From Takashimella koratensis (lineage: Eukaryota > Basidiomycota > Tremellomycetes > Trichosporonales > Tetragoniomycetaceae): a stretch of 64,000 nucleotides of DNA. The notes beneath the pieces were generated by a model that had not been told where the DNA came from, did not search any database, and saw only the letters and a list, made by a program, of their open reading frames with translations. How positions within the stretch are numbered: position 1 is the first letter of the stretch; each line of letters begins with the position of its first letter. Shown here one piece after another: positions 43,554 to 53,475 of this stretch. The DNA lies in contig BCKT01000005.1 of NCBI GenBank assembly GCA_003116875.1, positions 1,240,001 through 1,304,000 on the forward strand. The letters are read 5' to 3'. The position numbers and the translations under genes were made by a program.

Positions 43554-44019
43554 GTCGAGTACTGTCAAAGTGTTGATGGCTGGCGGTGTCGTAGGTCTTC
43601 TGGGAGCGTTGGGGAGCGGGAATGGGTCAGTGGGTGAAGAGACATACAGTAGACTCGCTAGTAAACTCGTGTATATAACTGTAAATGCTCTGCTCTGCTA
43701 CTCGGCATCGGAAATTGTGTAGAAAGGATCAGCAGTAAGGAGGCCACTCTGCCTTCAGTGGCAGGGCCACGGTGACAGCATGTGTGGCGCAATTTTGCTT
43801 CCCACAGACTGTGTGCATGGGCAAGGGTGAGATACCATATATCGAACATGAGTCTTCTCTGCAAGCCATCTACAGTCAATGCCGCCGAGAGCCCCTCCGC
43901 AACCATTACTCTGCCCACAAGATATATCTCACCACTTGTTCCCTGGCTGGCGCCACCCGTTGACATTACAAGTCCGCGTGTCTCAGCTTAGTAACTCTCC
44001 ACGTCTTTGATAGCAAGGG
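43554..44019. other. Intergenic within the array
   Basis: About 465 bases. Carries the array gene 3 promoter (TATATA near 43673). A minus-strand frame of 102 codons (43658-43966) begins with ATG but overlaps the promoter and shows none of the array motifs. Confidence 0.45.
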
Positions 44020-44712
44020 TCATTTTCCCTCATCCACTTTCTCATGCCGCGAATCATCCTGCGACACGGAGGCATGATTTCCCCAAACACTCCAAGTTGG
44101 AGTTTTATCTTGCGAAGGTCTTATCTCGCTTGCACCAACGAGTGATGATGCCAAGTCACTTGAAATGTGAGTTTCCACATGCTGAAAGGCTTTGAGGAAC
44201 AAGTTGGCAGTGTCCGACGAGAGAACATCTCCCTTGAAACAGCCAAGGACGATTTGGTGAGCCACAAGCGTCTTGGTTTGCTGGTCTAGGCGGTCGAAAT
44301 CTGAGGCGTCTTTCACAATAATAGTAGGTACGTTGGACCGCTGGTTTAGATACGTAAAGTATGGGACGTTCTCCTTGATGACAGACTTGAGAAGCTCCTG
44401 TCCGTCGTAGTGTTCCTTCGCAGAGAGCTGAAGAAGCTGTTGTGAAGTGCTCTCAACTCCCCATGGCAGTCCAAAGCTGTCTTGAAGCTGGGAAGTCATA
44501 TCCCTTCTGATTTCCGAGATTTTGGCTTGTTGATTTCCCGGTCCAAAGTCTTTGGTTGAGCAACTTTCGAAGAATAGCATGTTGGTGGAGAAAGAGCGAT
44601 CAATCAGATTGTACGAACGCCACATGACTTGAATGTTTGATTGGAAAGAAGTTCCAGCCTCCTGAGTAGGAAAGAAAGAATATCCAAAGCGTGAGGAGAT
44701 TGAGATCTTCAT
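44020..44712 (-). CDS. Array protein 4, uncharacterised family
   Basis: Single exon, 230 codons, ATG at 44712 (MKISISSRFGYSFFPT), stop before 44020 after HEKVDEGK. Relatedness to the array is weaker but positionally consistent: an aromatic opening FGYSFFPTQEAG, then SFSTNMLFFESC where others have FSTSVIVYW, then the charged helix AKISEIRRDMTSQLQDSF, and a C-terminal helical block LVAHQIVLGCFKGDVLSSD. Proteins 4 and 5 share the pattern L-x-A-[HY]-Q-[IV]-x-[VL]-G most clearly. No known domain, signal peptide or membrane helix. Function unknown. Confidence 0.7.
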   Translation of the reverse strand: MKISISSRFGYSFFPTQEAGTSFQSNIQVMWRSYNLIDRSFSTNMLFFESCSTKDFGPGNQQAKISEIRRDMTSQLQDSFGLPWGVESTSQQLLQLSAKEHYDGQELLKSVIKENVPYFTYLNQRSNVPTIIVKDASDFDRLDQQTKTLVAHQIVLGCFKGDVLSSDTANLFLKAFQHVETHISSDLASSLVGASEIRPSQDKTPTWSVWGNHASVSQDDSRHEKVDEGK

Positions 44713-45068
44713 CTTTGCTCTGTTGCTTATCCGATGGTAGCGCTAGGCTCGTGAAGGGTCAGATATTGGATGGTTGACGAATGACAATTTGGTGCGCTGG
44801 GCGAGAGTACAAGGTGAAAGTGTCGGCCATGCGTTCTCGTCAGTCTACTGAAGACGGCAGCGCTCGGCGTCAAATGTGAGCGATACAAAGGTAGCGAATG
44901 TCGGATTTGCCGTTGACAAGCCCCGTGGCGTGAAAGGAGTTTAAAGCTCTTACCTTTGAAATGCGGATGGGTCTCCTTTTAGGAGGATGTCGGGCAAACG
45001 GCAACCAGCATCCTGAACAGACATCTCAGCCGTGTAGACATAACCTGGAGAGTAGCTGAGGCGCCCCG

Positions 45069-45071
<3 letters not shown>

Positions 45072-45100
<29 letters not shown>

Positions 45101-45101
45101 G
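45072..45101 (+). repeat. G homopolymer, 30 bases
   Basis: Uninterrupted run of 30 G, preceded by CGCCCCGGGA. The true length could differ because such runs are hard to sequence. Confidence 0.75.
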
Positions 45102-45183
45102 CGATCGGCGCCTACTGGTGGTGGTATTTGCTATGATGGTGCGAGGGTTTACGAGATTTGGAGGAAGAAAAGGCTTGGCTAAC

Positions 45184-45195
45184 GGGGGGGGGGGG
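45184..45195 (+). repeat. G homopolymer, 12 bases
   Basis: Second G run within 90 bases of the 30-base run. Confidence 0.8.
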
Positions 45196-46004
45196 AAAGA
45201 GAGGGGAGAGAAGCGGTGACAGCACTGCTATTATGTCTCCCTGGGAGCTGCACGAGGAAAGAGCTTTCAAAAATGTTGATCACGCCATTGAGTTTTTCCT
45301 CTCCTTTGCTCTCACAGCCCTTTATCTTTTGCCTTGAGGTAGACGTCACACTACACCAACTTCACCTCTGCGCAGCTGTGTCGGCGCCGATCAGGGTGAA
45401 TATTGAAAGGAGGAAAAATACGTCAGCCTCTCTTCTCAAACCGAGTAGCACCTTCCCAGCCGTCCGGCATACGTTGTGGTAAACCTTTCATATTAAAGCA
45501 ACCGTCCGAAACTAGAGCCGTCAAAGGAGGACCCTTAAGTCGCGGGGTGAGACCATGTGGTAGAATCCAACGAGGCAAGGGAACAGGCAGAGGGCTGGGA
45601 CTTTGTCGTTAGTAAAATAATGAGCCTACATGTGGTGGATATGTTCGAATAAGTCACATGAAGAAATATCCAAATGATCGAAGGAGAAAGAGAAGTTTCG
45701 GCAGGAATATACGAGGACAAGCAGTGAAGATATCTGTATAAAGTGAAGTCACGGTCGAAGAGGAAGGTGAGGAGGAAGAGACCTGAAAAGAAAAAGAACA
45801 CCTCAGAGCAGTACTTGACCTCCTGGCGGAAGATAGTGGTCGTAGAGTGAGATCATTTGGGGTGTGTGGTAAAATTCGTGGTCGACCACAAGCGGGACCC
45901 AAGTCACTCGCCTGTCTCAGTGACTCGCACCGGTCCAAGTTCGTCTGCCTTGGTCTCCTTGTCGTTGCGATCGCATCCGAACGTCTCCTGAGCGAGGGCG
46001 TTAC

Positions 46005-46739
46005 TCAGTTCGGTATCGACGGGCTGTTGTACGTGGTGGGACCAAGCGCTCCAAACCGATGCATTGCCGAGTTGTTCGCAGGAGGTTTGTGAGGCCCCCA
46101 ACACTTTGACAACTCGAGGATCTCGCTGCTATCTTTGGTGTGCAGTGCATTGAACACCGCGAGATGGCCTCTCAAGTCTTTGATCTCCTCTGAGACCCGG
46201 TGAGTATTGTCATAGCCGACGAGAACTTGGTAGGCGAGGAGGCGCTGGCTCGCTTCGTCCGGCTTCGAGTACCACATCCAGCTGTGCCAAGCGCTTTCAT
46301 CGGCAAGAAAGCTCGTGTCCTCGTTCCTCTCGCGCGGAGTCTTGCCTTCTACCATGTCGATCTTCCGGTGAATGTGGATTTGCATCGCTTGGCGCGCGTC
46401 ACGTGAGAACGTTAGAGGTCTGTTCGACTCCAAAGCCGCAGAGCCCATCCGTTTCAAGATCCCGTAGATCTCTACGGGCAATGAGGTCTTCATATCAGCG
46501 ATGGACTGCTCGATCTTTGTGCTCGAATTGGTTGAAAGGTACAGCACGTGTGGCAAGATGATCTCCGTGGTAATCTCGACGCCTGTCTCGGTGTTGGTCT
46601 CGATATACTGGCAGATGGACGGCCACGCAACGCAGACATCGCGCTTGATCGTGTGTCCCTTGGGGAGCGTGGTGAAGGCAACATGAGGGATGGCGAAAGT
46701 GGGAGTGGAAGCGGAAGTGGTGGCAAGTGAGGAGGTCAT
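46005..46739 (-). CDS. Array protein 5, uncharacterised family
   Basis: Single exon, 244 codons, ATG at 46739 (MTSSLATTSASTPTFA), stop before 46005 after NSPSIPN. Motifs in the array order: PHVAFTTLPKG near the N-terminus, the strand TEIILPHVLYLSTNSS, the helix TKIEQSIADMKTSLPVEIYG, and the C-terminal RLLAYQVLVGYDNTHRVSEE, which resembles LVAHQIVLGCF of protein 4. The middle (HIHRKIDMVEGKTPRERNED) is highly charged. No recognised domain or targeting signal. It is the rightmost and one of the most diverged members, so membership rests on order of motifs rather than identity. Confidence 0.68.
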   Translation of the reverse strand: MTSSLATTSASTPTFAIPHVAFTTLPKGHTIKRDVCVAWPSICQYIETNTETGVEITTEIILPHVLYLSTNSSTKIEQSIADMKTSLPVEIYGILKRMGSAALESNRPLTFSRDARQAMQIHIHRKIDMVEGKTPRERNEDTSFLADESAWHSWMWYSKPDEASQRLLAYQVLVGYDNTHRVSEEIKDLRGHLAVFNALHTKDSSEILELSKCWGPHKPPANNSAMHRFGALGPTTYNSPSIPN

Positions 46740-47740
46740 GGCGAGGGCAATGATGTGACGGTCGTCGTGGTAGTGAGGGTGGTGATGGTTGGAGTTCGGC
46801 GTACGGTGCGTTCGGGAGTGGTGTAGGTGAACAAAAGTGAGCGGCCCGGGGGAAAAGAGGGTGACGCAAACACCTTATGTCTTGCGCGGGGGGTTACGAC
46901 TTGCAAAGTCTGTGGTCGCGCCGTGGGGTAATCCTTTGAGCTCGTTAAAACTTAGCAACCCCAACAGGTCTGCAACCTCGCTACCTCTTCACGTCGTCGA
47001 TCAGGGATGGTGTCGAAAGGAGGATCTGCATTTCGCTCGGTCTTGGAGTATCATCAGTCGTGGTTGGGGTCAATGACCGAGCCATCCTTTCACGATAGAC
47101 CAAGTAAGTGTCAAGGTGAACAGCCTGAGTCTGTGGTTTACCAATTCTCGGCGAAGCTTGCCTTCTTGTCTCGCCGTTGGCCGGTATCACAGGCTTGCAC
47201 GACCTCTGACTGGTTGTGTGCGCCCTTCACGCCGATCTCCTCGCTTAGAAAGGGGGAGCGGCGTTACCCGGTGTGGACTGTCTCGGCCGAAGATAAGGAG
47301 GATGCGTAGAGGGTAGAGAGGACGTACAGCCCTCATCCAATTCGCTCCAGCAACCATGCAGCCCAAGGGAGCAGTTACGCATGTATCAGCCAAGTAAACA
47401 TATCAGGCGCCACCCACCGAGTGGACGACGTGGTTCGCCACTAACCGGACCTCGGTCACTTGTCATCGAGCTAGGCGGATAAATAACCGGCAACCACCTC
47501 ATCCTTGTCGTCGTCGGTTACTCGTTCACTTCCTTCATACCTCCCGCTCCACAGAACTTTTGCTCGCCACCAGACGCTACATCACAACGACAGTCCCGGG
47601 TCTCCTAGATTTCCAGGTTTTCTCTCTCCTGTATCCACACACTTCCGAGCGAGCGACATTCTATACGACTCTCCGAAACTCAACCTGTCGCCTCCACTTC
47701 ACCCGCCCCGCCGTTGCACCCCACCCCTACCCAAGTGACG
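46740..47740. promoter_or_regulatory. Divergent upstream region, array gene 5 and small unknown gene
   Basis: About 1 kb between divergent starts. An open frame at 47007-47309 on the plus strand and one at 46981-47190 on the minus strand overlap each other and have no recognised similarity. The stretch 47500-47740 is C/T-rich like other 5' leaders here. No RNA gene seen. Confidence 0.45.
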
Positions 47741-48171
47741 ATGGCAGAGACCACCGGATTGATAAGTCACGACGCGATTCCCGAGGGTCATCCGGGGTTT
47801 GGACACGGTATCTCCCATGCGCTGTATGGGAAATGGGCGGAGGCGAGGTGGTTCCGTGCGTACCATAACTTCTGGGTCTGGGCTTTCGGGTAAGTCCCAC
47901 GCATAGCTTCGGGGTTTGAGTCCAAAGTGAATTGCTAATGACGTGTGGGGATAGGGAGAAATTGCAATACGTCGAAGGGCCGGCATATCGACATGAATTC
48001 GGACAAGGCGGGAAACGAAGAATGAGCGGAGGGATAAGAAGAGGGAGTAAGAGCAAGTCGAATTCCGACGAACTGATGAATAAGGGTGTATCGCGGGAAG
48101 GAGTCGCCGGTCGGGCGAGTGAAGAGGGCAGAGAGCGGGAAGAAGAGGATGACGAGAGGCTCGTTGGGTAG
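47741..48171 (+). CDS. Small hypothetical protein
   Basis: Not recognised. ATG at 47741 (MAETTGLISHDAIPEG), one intron from GTAAGTCC near 47890 to GATAG at about 47955, stop TAG at 48169-48171; about 120 residues. The first 70 residues look folded and aromatic (YGKWAEARWFRAYHNFWVWAF, continuing EKLQYVEGPAYRHEF) and the rest is charged with REGVAGRASEEGREREEEDD. Good splice sites and the aromatic block argue for a real gene. The aromatic block might be a membrane-associated or mitochondrial segment, but nothing confirms this. Confidence 0.5.
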
Positions 48172-48573
48172 GCCAAGAGAGTGTGAGATATCGGATTTTA
48201 GAGATCAACTGCGAAGACGAGGAGAGGCAGGAGAAGAACGATGGATGCTTATGTTGTAGGTTGTTGTGATTGTTGTTGTACGAGACAAAGTGGAAATGGT
48301 ATATTGGTCACGTTGCGATAATACTGTATGTGAAACACATAACCCAGGTCGAAACAACATTCTGAGCACCTAGGGGACTGAACAAAATAAAACAAAACAA
48401 AACAGGACAAAGTTGAATAAAACAGTACGCATCTCTTTGATCTCTTAATCTGTACTCTCACACTCGTGTGCTGGAACGTGAACGGACCTTCTCCGCTCGT
48501 GTATGAGGACGACATAGACTTAGACTCAAACACAGCTCGAAGATGGACGGGCGGTCAGGGATGATGTTCAGAT
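48172..48573. other. Intergenic, convergent 3' regions
   Basis: About 400 bases, AT-rich, with AAAACAAAAC-type repeats near 48385-48410. Only 3' untranslated sequence is expected. Confidence 0.5.
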
Positions 48574-50471
48574 TTAGAACGAGGTCGCTGTGGTGCTGTC
48601 GACCTGTCATAGACCCATTGTCAGCTCGGGACACTAGGAAATCACTAGCTAGACCACTCACCTCGATAGTCGGGACGATGCTCGCGATGAATTTGAGGAA
48701 CTGCGGTGGTCAGAATCACCCTGTTGGAGATCTAGCCAGTGCCGAGCCTAATGCACCACCATTTTACTTACGATGACGAGGTAAAAGTCAACGGTAAGGC
48801 CAGTCTGCTGCTCATCATCACCGCTAGCTTCCTTCTTCCCTTCTTTCTCGGGCTTTTCTCCTCCCGTAACTCTCCTCATCATCCCTCCCAATCCCCACTT
48901 CCTCTTCCCACTTCCTCCTGCACCCGCTGCATCGGCCCCCGCGGGCTCGGGCTGAGCCTGCGCAGTCTCCATCCTGTCGATAAACTTCTTCATCACGCTC
49001 GCGTGCTTGCATGGGTGGATCGAGGCCAACTGAGCGCCGGTGTGAGGGAAGTTCTCCATTGTCAAGGTCTTGAAAACGTGTTCAGCGGGGACGTCTTGGA
49101 ACATTTCGACAGAGGTGAGGGGTTTCTTGTTCTGCCAAAGTGTCAGCTAAAGCGTAGCAATCGAAGCTGTACCCACCTCGTCGTAGCCAAAGATCCAGAA
49201 ACGAGGGGTTTGATAGTGCTTGTCGTAACTGATGTAGCAGTCGTACGTCCGCACCTGCAGCAAGTTCTGCTCGACCGTTGAGTTGACTTCAGCCCTGAAA
49301 TAATGATCAGTTTCTCATTCTACTGCGTCGTGTTCATGTCTCAATTGAAGCATGAGCATCACTTACGCGCTGGGGACTTTGACAGCCGCGTCATCCTCAT
49401 CCTCTAACCCTGCCCCTTCATCATCCATATCAGGGATGTCGTCAATATCCGGAATGTCGTCTTCACCCGCCGTCGCCGCAGTGCTATCCGCTGCGTCCGA
49501 CACGGAGAGATTGGCCAGACCAGAGGTGGTCGCGGGTAAGCTGGGGGAGTCGGCAATGTCGGGGATGTCGTGGATCTCCGTTGGTTGGGATGCTGCGGAG
49601 TGTCAGCGATAGCCAGACGACGCAAGAGCGGGCGAAAGTGCAGAGAGAAGATGATGGTGAGAGGAATGGAATATATTAGGATTGTGATACTCACGGCGGC
49701 CAATGTGAGTAGCGACCCATTCATCATCGGCTCCCTCAGGGGCAACCTCAGCTTCTTCAAGGAAACTCAACAACTTTTCCGCATCCTCATCTGCGTCCGT
49801 ATACTTGACGGCCGTCGCGCGTCTCAGGCATGGGACTGGCAACCACGGCGAACAAGTCAGCAAAACGAGCCTGGGCAGCTGGGTGATGAAGAAGGTGGGG
49901 CAGAGGTAGGAGATATTGATGGAGAGTTTGGGCTTACCGTTGCGCGTGATGAGGTATTGTTTGTCAGGAGGGAGAAAGTCACGCACACGACCTGCTTCGG
50001 ATTTCTCCCTACACACTCAATTAGCTCGGTTTGCTGGCGGTCTGATTAAGAACGAGGTGGATGAGCAGGGACGCACCATTGCCAGACGGGGAACTTGAAA
50101 GTTAAGAAGTCACCAGCTGCGACAAACTCCTCTGCGGCGAGTCATCAACGATCGATCCTCTAATCAGGTCTGTGCGCAGAGCAAAGGTTTGCGGACGACA
50201 TTACGCATGATGCTTACCCGGTGTGATACGACCATGTTCTTTGAACTTGCTCTCGCGCAAGACCTGTGCCATAATGTCAGCTCAACCGGATTGGTGTCTC
50301 CATGGTGTTGATGAGCTGGGACATGGTGACGTACGGGCGAGAGGTAATCGCGGACGGCCCAATACTGGCTCTGAACAAGGGGTCAGTCCATACAGCTTTG
50401 ACATTGACATAGCCATCAGTGGTGACAGCTGGACGAGGACGCACCTGGATAGCAAGAAGAGGGTTGTTCAT
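48574..50471 (-). CDS. ATG3: Autophagy E2-like conjugating enzyme Atg3
   Basis: E2-like enzyme that transfers Atg8 from Atg7 to phosphatidylethanolamine. Start ATG at 50471 (MNNPLLAIQ), with [19 protein letters not shown] in the next exon, the membrane-sensing N-terminal helix region. Further family blocks: [46 protein letters not shown], an acidic flexible insert [18 protein letters not shown] that contacts the E1, [20 protein letters not shown], and the catalytic cysteine in [18 protein letters not shown]. The C-terminus is [16 protein letters not shown] with a final exon ending TATSF and TAA at 48574-48576. All key residues are present. At least seven introns. A long Gly/Lys insert ([12 protein letters not shown]) lies just after the catalytic region. 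Divergent from the EFM4-NAGK gene. Confidence 0.93.
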
Positions 50472-50869
50472 TGTGCTTTGCCTCGGTGCGTTGTCGTGTA
50501 GAGGGTCGGTAGAGGTAAAGAGAGGATGTTGACAGAGACGAGACGAGTTGCCGCTCGGTAGCCGTCTAGCGACGCATTGGCGTGTCGGGAATGGAAGGAG
50601 GTCACGTGAGTAATCCGATCGGTGTCGCGTGGGTCTCGCGTGGCGTGCGTTTCTCAGATTTCAATTTCCATCTTGAGTTTGTTGTCTCACCTTGTCCATC
50701 CTCTCCATCCTCTCTTCTCTGTCACATAGCAGCCCTCCCCTTGCCTACTCCTCCAAGACAAGTCGTCAAATCGCTGCTGGATATTCGCCGCTGGTAGAGA
50801 CTTTGACTCGGCAGGTTCTTAGACACCCCACCGCTTCGACGCTCCTTCCTTCTAAGATAGATTACCGAC
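50472..50869. promoter_or_regulatory. Divergent promoter of ATG3 and the EFM4-NAGK gene
   Basis: About 400 bases. One CACGTG at about 50603. No gene or repeat recognised. Confidence 0.5.
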
Positions 50870-53475
50870 ATGGCGGAGGAAGAACTCCCACCCAGCAAGT
50901 TGGGCACAAAGGTATGTATGCCCATGGACCGTTGGGATGGTTACTGACAACGATTCAGGAGCACTGGGACGAAGTTTACGAGTGGGTGTACCTAATATGG
51001 CCACAAGCATGTCGCTGACTTCTGCATGTTAGACGGGAGAACAGGGTGTTCGATGTGAGTACCTTCCCTTGCTCTCGACTACCTTGCTCATGCTGCTTAG
51101 GATATCGGCGATGAAGGAGAAGTCTGGTGAGCTTTTGGCCACGTTGTAGTATCGATTGAGCTCTGGGATTGACTCCTGCAGGTTCGGAGAATCCAGCGTC
51201 ACCAAGATGCGAGCCTGGGCCCAAGTCCACCTTCCCCGGTCTGACCAGCCCATCCGTGTCCTCGAATGCGGGAGTGGCAACGGTACTCTTCTCCTCTCTT
51301 TCCTCACCTCACCCGGTACTCCTCAACCCTTTCATCTCACCGGTATCGATTACTCCTCCGGGGCCGCTACGCTTGCACGCAGTGTTGAGGCCGCTCGCCG
51401 CGAAGCCCTGTCTAACGGGGAGTACGAGGACGAGGACGACTACGATGACGACGAAGCCGGGGAGCGCGTGATCAACCCCGTTGAAGTCGACTGGCGTGTC
51501 GGAGACCTGTTGAGAGATACATATGAGGAGACTTGGGATCTCGTACTGGATAAAGGAACGTTCGACGCACTGGCTCTGAGTCAAGAGAAGGTGGAGGGAG
51601 ACGGGAGATTGCCGAGCTTGGTGTACCCGGAGAAGGTTAGCAAGCTGGTCAAGGATGGAGGATTCTTCCTTATCACGAGCTGTAACTTTACCGAGGAGGA
51701 GATTCAACGGCGATACACCCGTCCGGAGCTAGGTGGGTGATCATGGGAGTATGGCGAATGCTGACGGAACAGGTTTCACCTTTCAGTGAGCTTACTGACT
51801 GACCCTTTGATCAAGGTCGGACGAAGCTGACGATATGGCAATACAGCTCGAGTGTACCACATCCCACCTTCGCGTTTGGCGGTAAGAAAGGCTCAACAGT
51901 GTGTACCGTCGCGTTCCAAAAGACGGCAGCAGTCTCCACTTCGCAGTCATTATCAGCGACAGCACTCGCCAAGAGCGTCGTTTCCGACACGCCTGAGCCG
52001 CTGTATCTCTGCATTGATGTGAGCTGCTTGTTGTCTTTCCGGAGTGGTGACCTGACAAAAACTCAGTGTGGAGGGACAAAGACCGATGTAGCTATCGCGA
52101 CGTACTCTGGTATTGTGGCGAGGGCTGTTGGCGGAACCAGTAACATGGCAGAGGTGAGTTTGTTTTCTCCTACAAGTGGCTATGAACTGACACATTGCTC
52201 AGGTTGGCCTGCAGCTCAGCTATGAAGCGTGAGATTGGCAGCTTCGGCGTTTCATCGCGACTGGCAGAGCTGACAAGTGCTTCAGTATCACTGCTACCGT
52301 CTTAGACGCAGTCTCGAACCTCCCGTCGACGTTGAAGCCGGAAGCTGTCAACGGGACCAGTGGATCGGCGATTTGCCCCGTCAGATTCGTTGATATTTGG
52401 GTCGGGGTAGGTGGCTATATAAGTATTGAGAGAAAATAGGCTCACACGTTATTTGCAGATCTCTGGCTGTGATACCACTCTTGATCAAACGATGATGAGC
52501 GAGCTGTTGTCTCCATTCTTGTGCGTTTCCAGTTAGACATGAGGGTAGGTGTGCCTAGCTGACAGCCGTGCCCAGCTCTCACCCGGCCCTACCAATCCTC
52601 AACGACGCACATCTCCTTGGTGGCGTCTTGCTCACCCATCAATGTCCCTGGGGTATTGCGGTCATCGCAGGAACAGGCTCGGTCGCGATCGCGCTGGAAC
52701 AGACGGACAATGGGGAGGTAATGCAGATTGCCCGGAGAGGAGGATTAGGCTATGTCCTTGGTGACGACGGATCAGGTGGGTTTTACCTGTAGTTGACACG
52801 TTCGAGTGCTTTAGGACGAAGCTGACACCTGCCCCAGCATATGATCTCGGTCGATGGGCTTTGAGACACGCTGTGGATGACTTTGACTCTCAAGAGGAAG
52901 TACCGGGTGGACTGGCTCAGACTATCCGGGAGCACTTTGGGGTCAAGGAAACTGGTGATGTTTTGGCAAAAGTTGTAAGTGCCGCACCCGACACACATAC
53001 AATTTCCGTTGCATCTATACGAAATACGAATCTATACGAAATACGAGAGAGCTGACTCGAAACCCAGCACGAGCTCGACGACTCGCTCTCACCCGTTGAC
53101 GCTACCAACTTCCGTAAACTTCGACTCTCCTCCTTGTCCAAACTCGTCCTTGAGGCCTTCTCTTCCGACCCGCCTGATCCGCTTGCCGTCCGGGCTGTCA
53201 AAGACGCTTCCTCCCTCCTCGCTTCGTCGGTCGTGTCGTTGGCAAAACAGCTCTCCGCCACACGAGGCAGTGGCGCTCAGGGCGGAGGGCGGAAGTTGCA
53301 AGATGCTGCATTGATTATGGGGGGCGGACTTATTAGTCAGGCGTCGTATCGGCGAGCATTGCTGGAGGAGTGTGCGCTACGAGGAGTAAGGATGGGGGTT
53401 GAAGAGGTAGTGAGGGATGTCGCAGGTGAAGGCGCCATGGGTCTCGTCGCGAGAGCCCAGAGGCAAAGGAAGTGA
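50870..53475 (+). CDS. EFM4-type lysine methyltransferase fused to N-acetylglucosamine kinase
   Basis: One reading path appears to encode two enzymes. Exons: 50870-50911, 50959 to about 51028, then a 22-base exon, then 26 bases, 51182-51732, a 13-base exon 51773-51785, 51847-52018, and at least four more to TGA 53473-53475. The first half is EFM4/METTL10-like: HWDEVYERENRVFDD, the SAM site ECGSGNGTLLLSFL, LDKGTFDALALS, and a C-terminal PTFAFGGKKGSTVCTVAFQK. Without a stop or new ATG a 25-residue linker leads to the kinase: PLYLCIDCGGTKTDVAIA (phosphate-1), VAVIAGTGS-like IAVIAGTGSVAIALEQ (phosphate-2), AYDLGRWALRHAVDD and MGGGLISQASYRRALLEE (adenosine site). EFM4 methylates elongation factor 1A; NAGK phosphorylates GlcNAc for salvage. 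Both active sites look intact. Confidence 0.82.

Larger units (their letters stand above)
44713..46004. other. Intergenic within the array, with long G tracts
   Basis: About 1.3 kb. Contains a run of 30 G at 45072-45101 and one of 12 G at 45184-45195. Several short open frames on both strands show no family resemblance and none of the array motifs. The 4 and 5 gene promoters should lie at its ends. Confidence 0.5.

Noticed and set aside
43658..43966. Minus-strand frame of 102 codons between array genes 3 and 4
   Set aside because: Has an ATG but overlaps the promoter of gene 3 and shows none of the array motifs.
47007..47309. Plus-strand frame of 100 codons
   Set aside because: Overlaps an opposing open frame, no family resemblance and no splice signals; likely chance.
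52019..53475. GlcNAc kinase as a separate gene
   Set aside because: No in-frame ATG lies between the end of the methyltransferase and the kinase first strand, which share one exon, so a separate gene is not supported by sequence alone.
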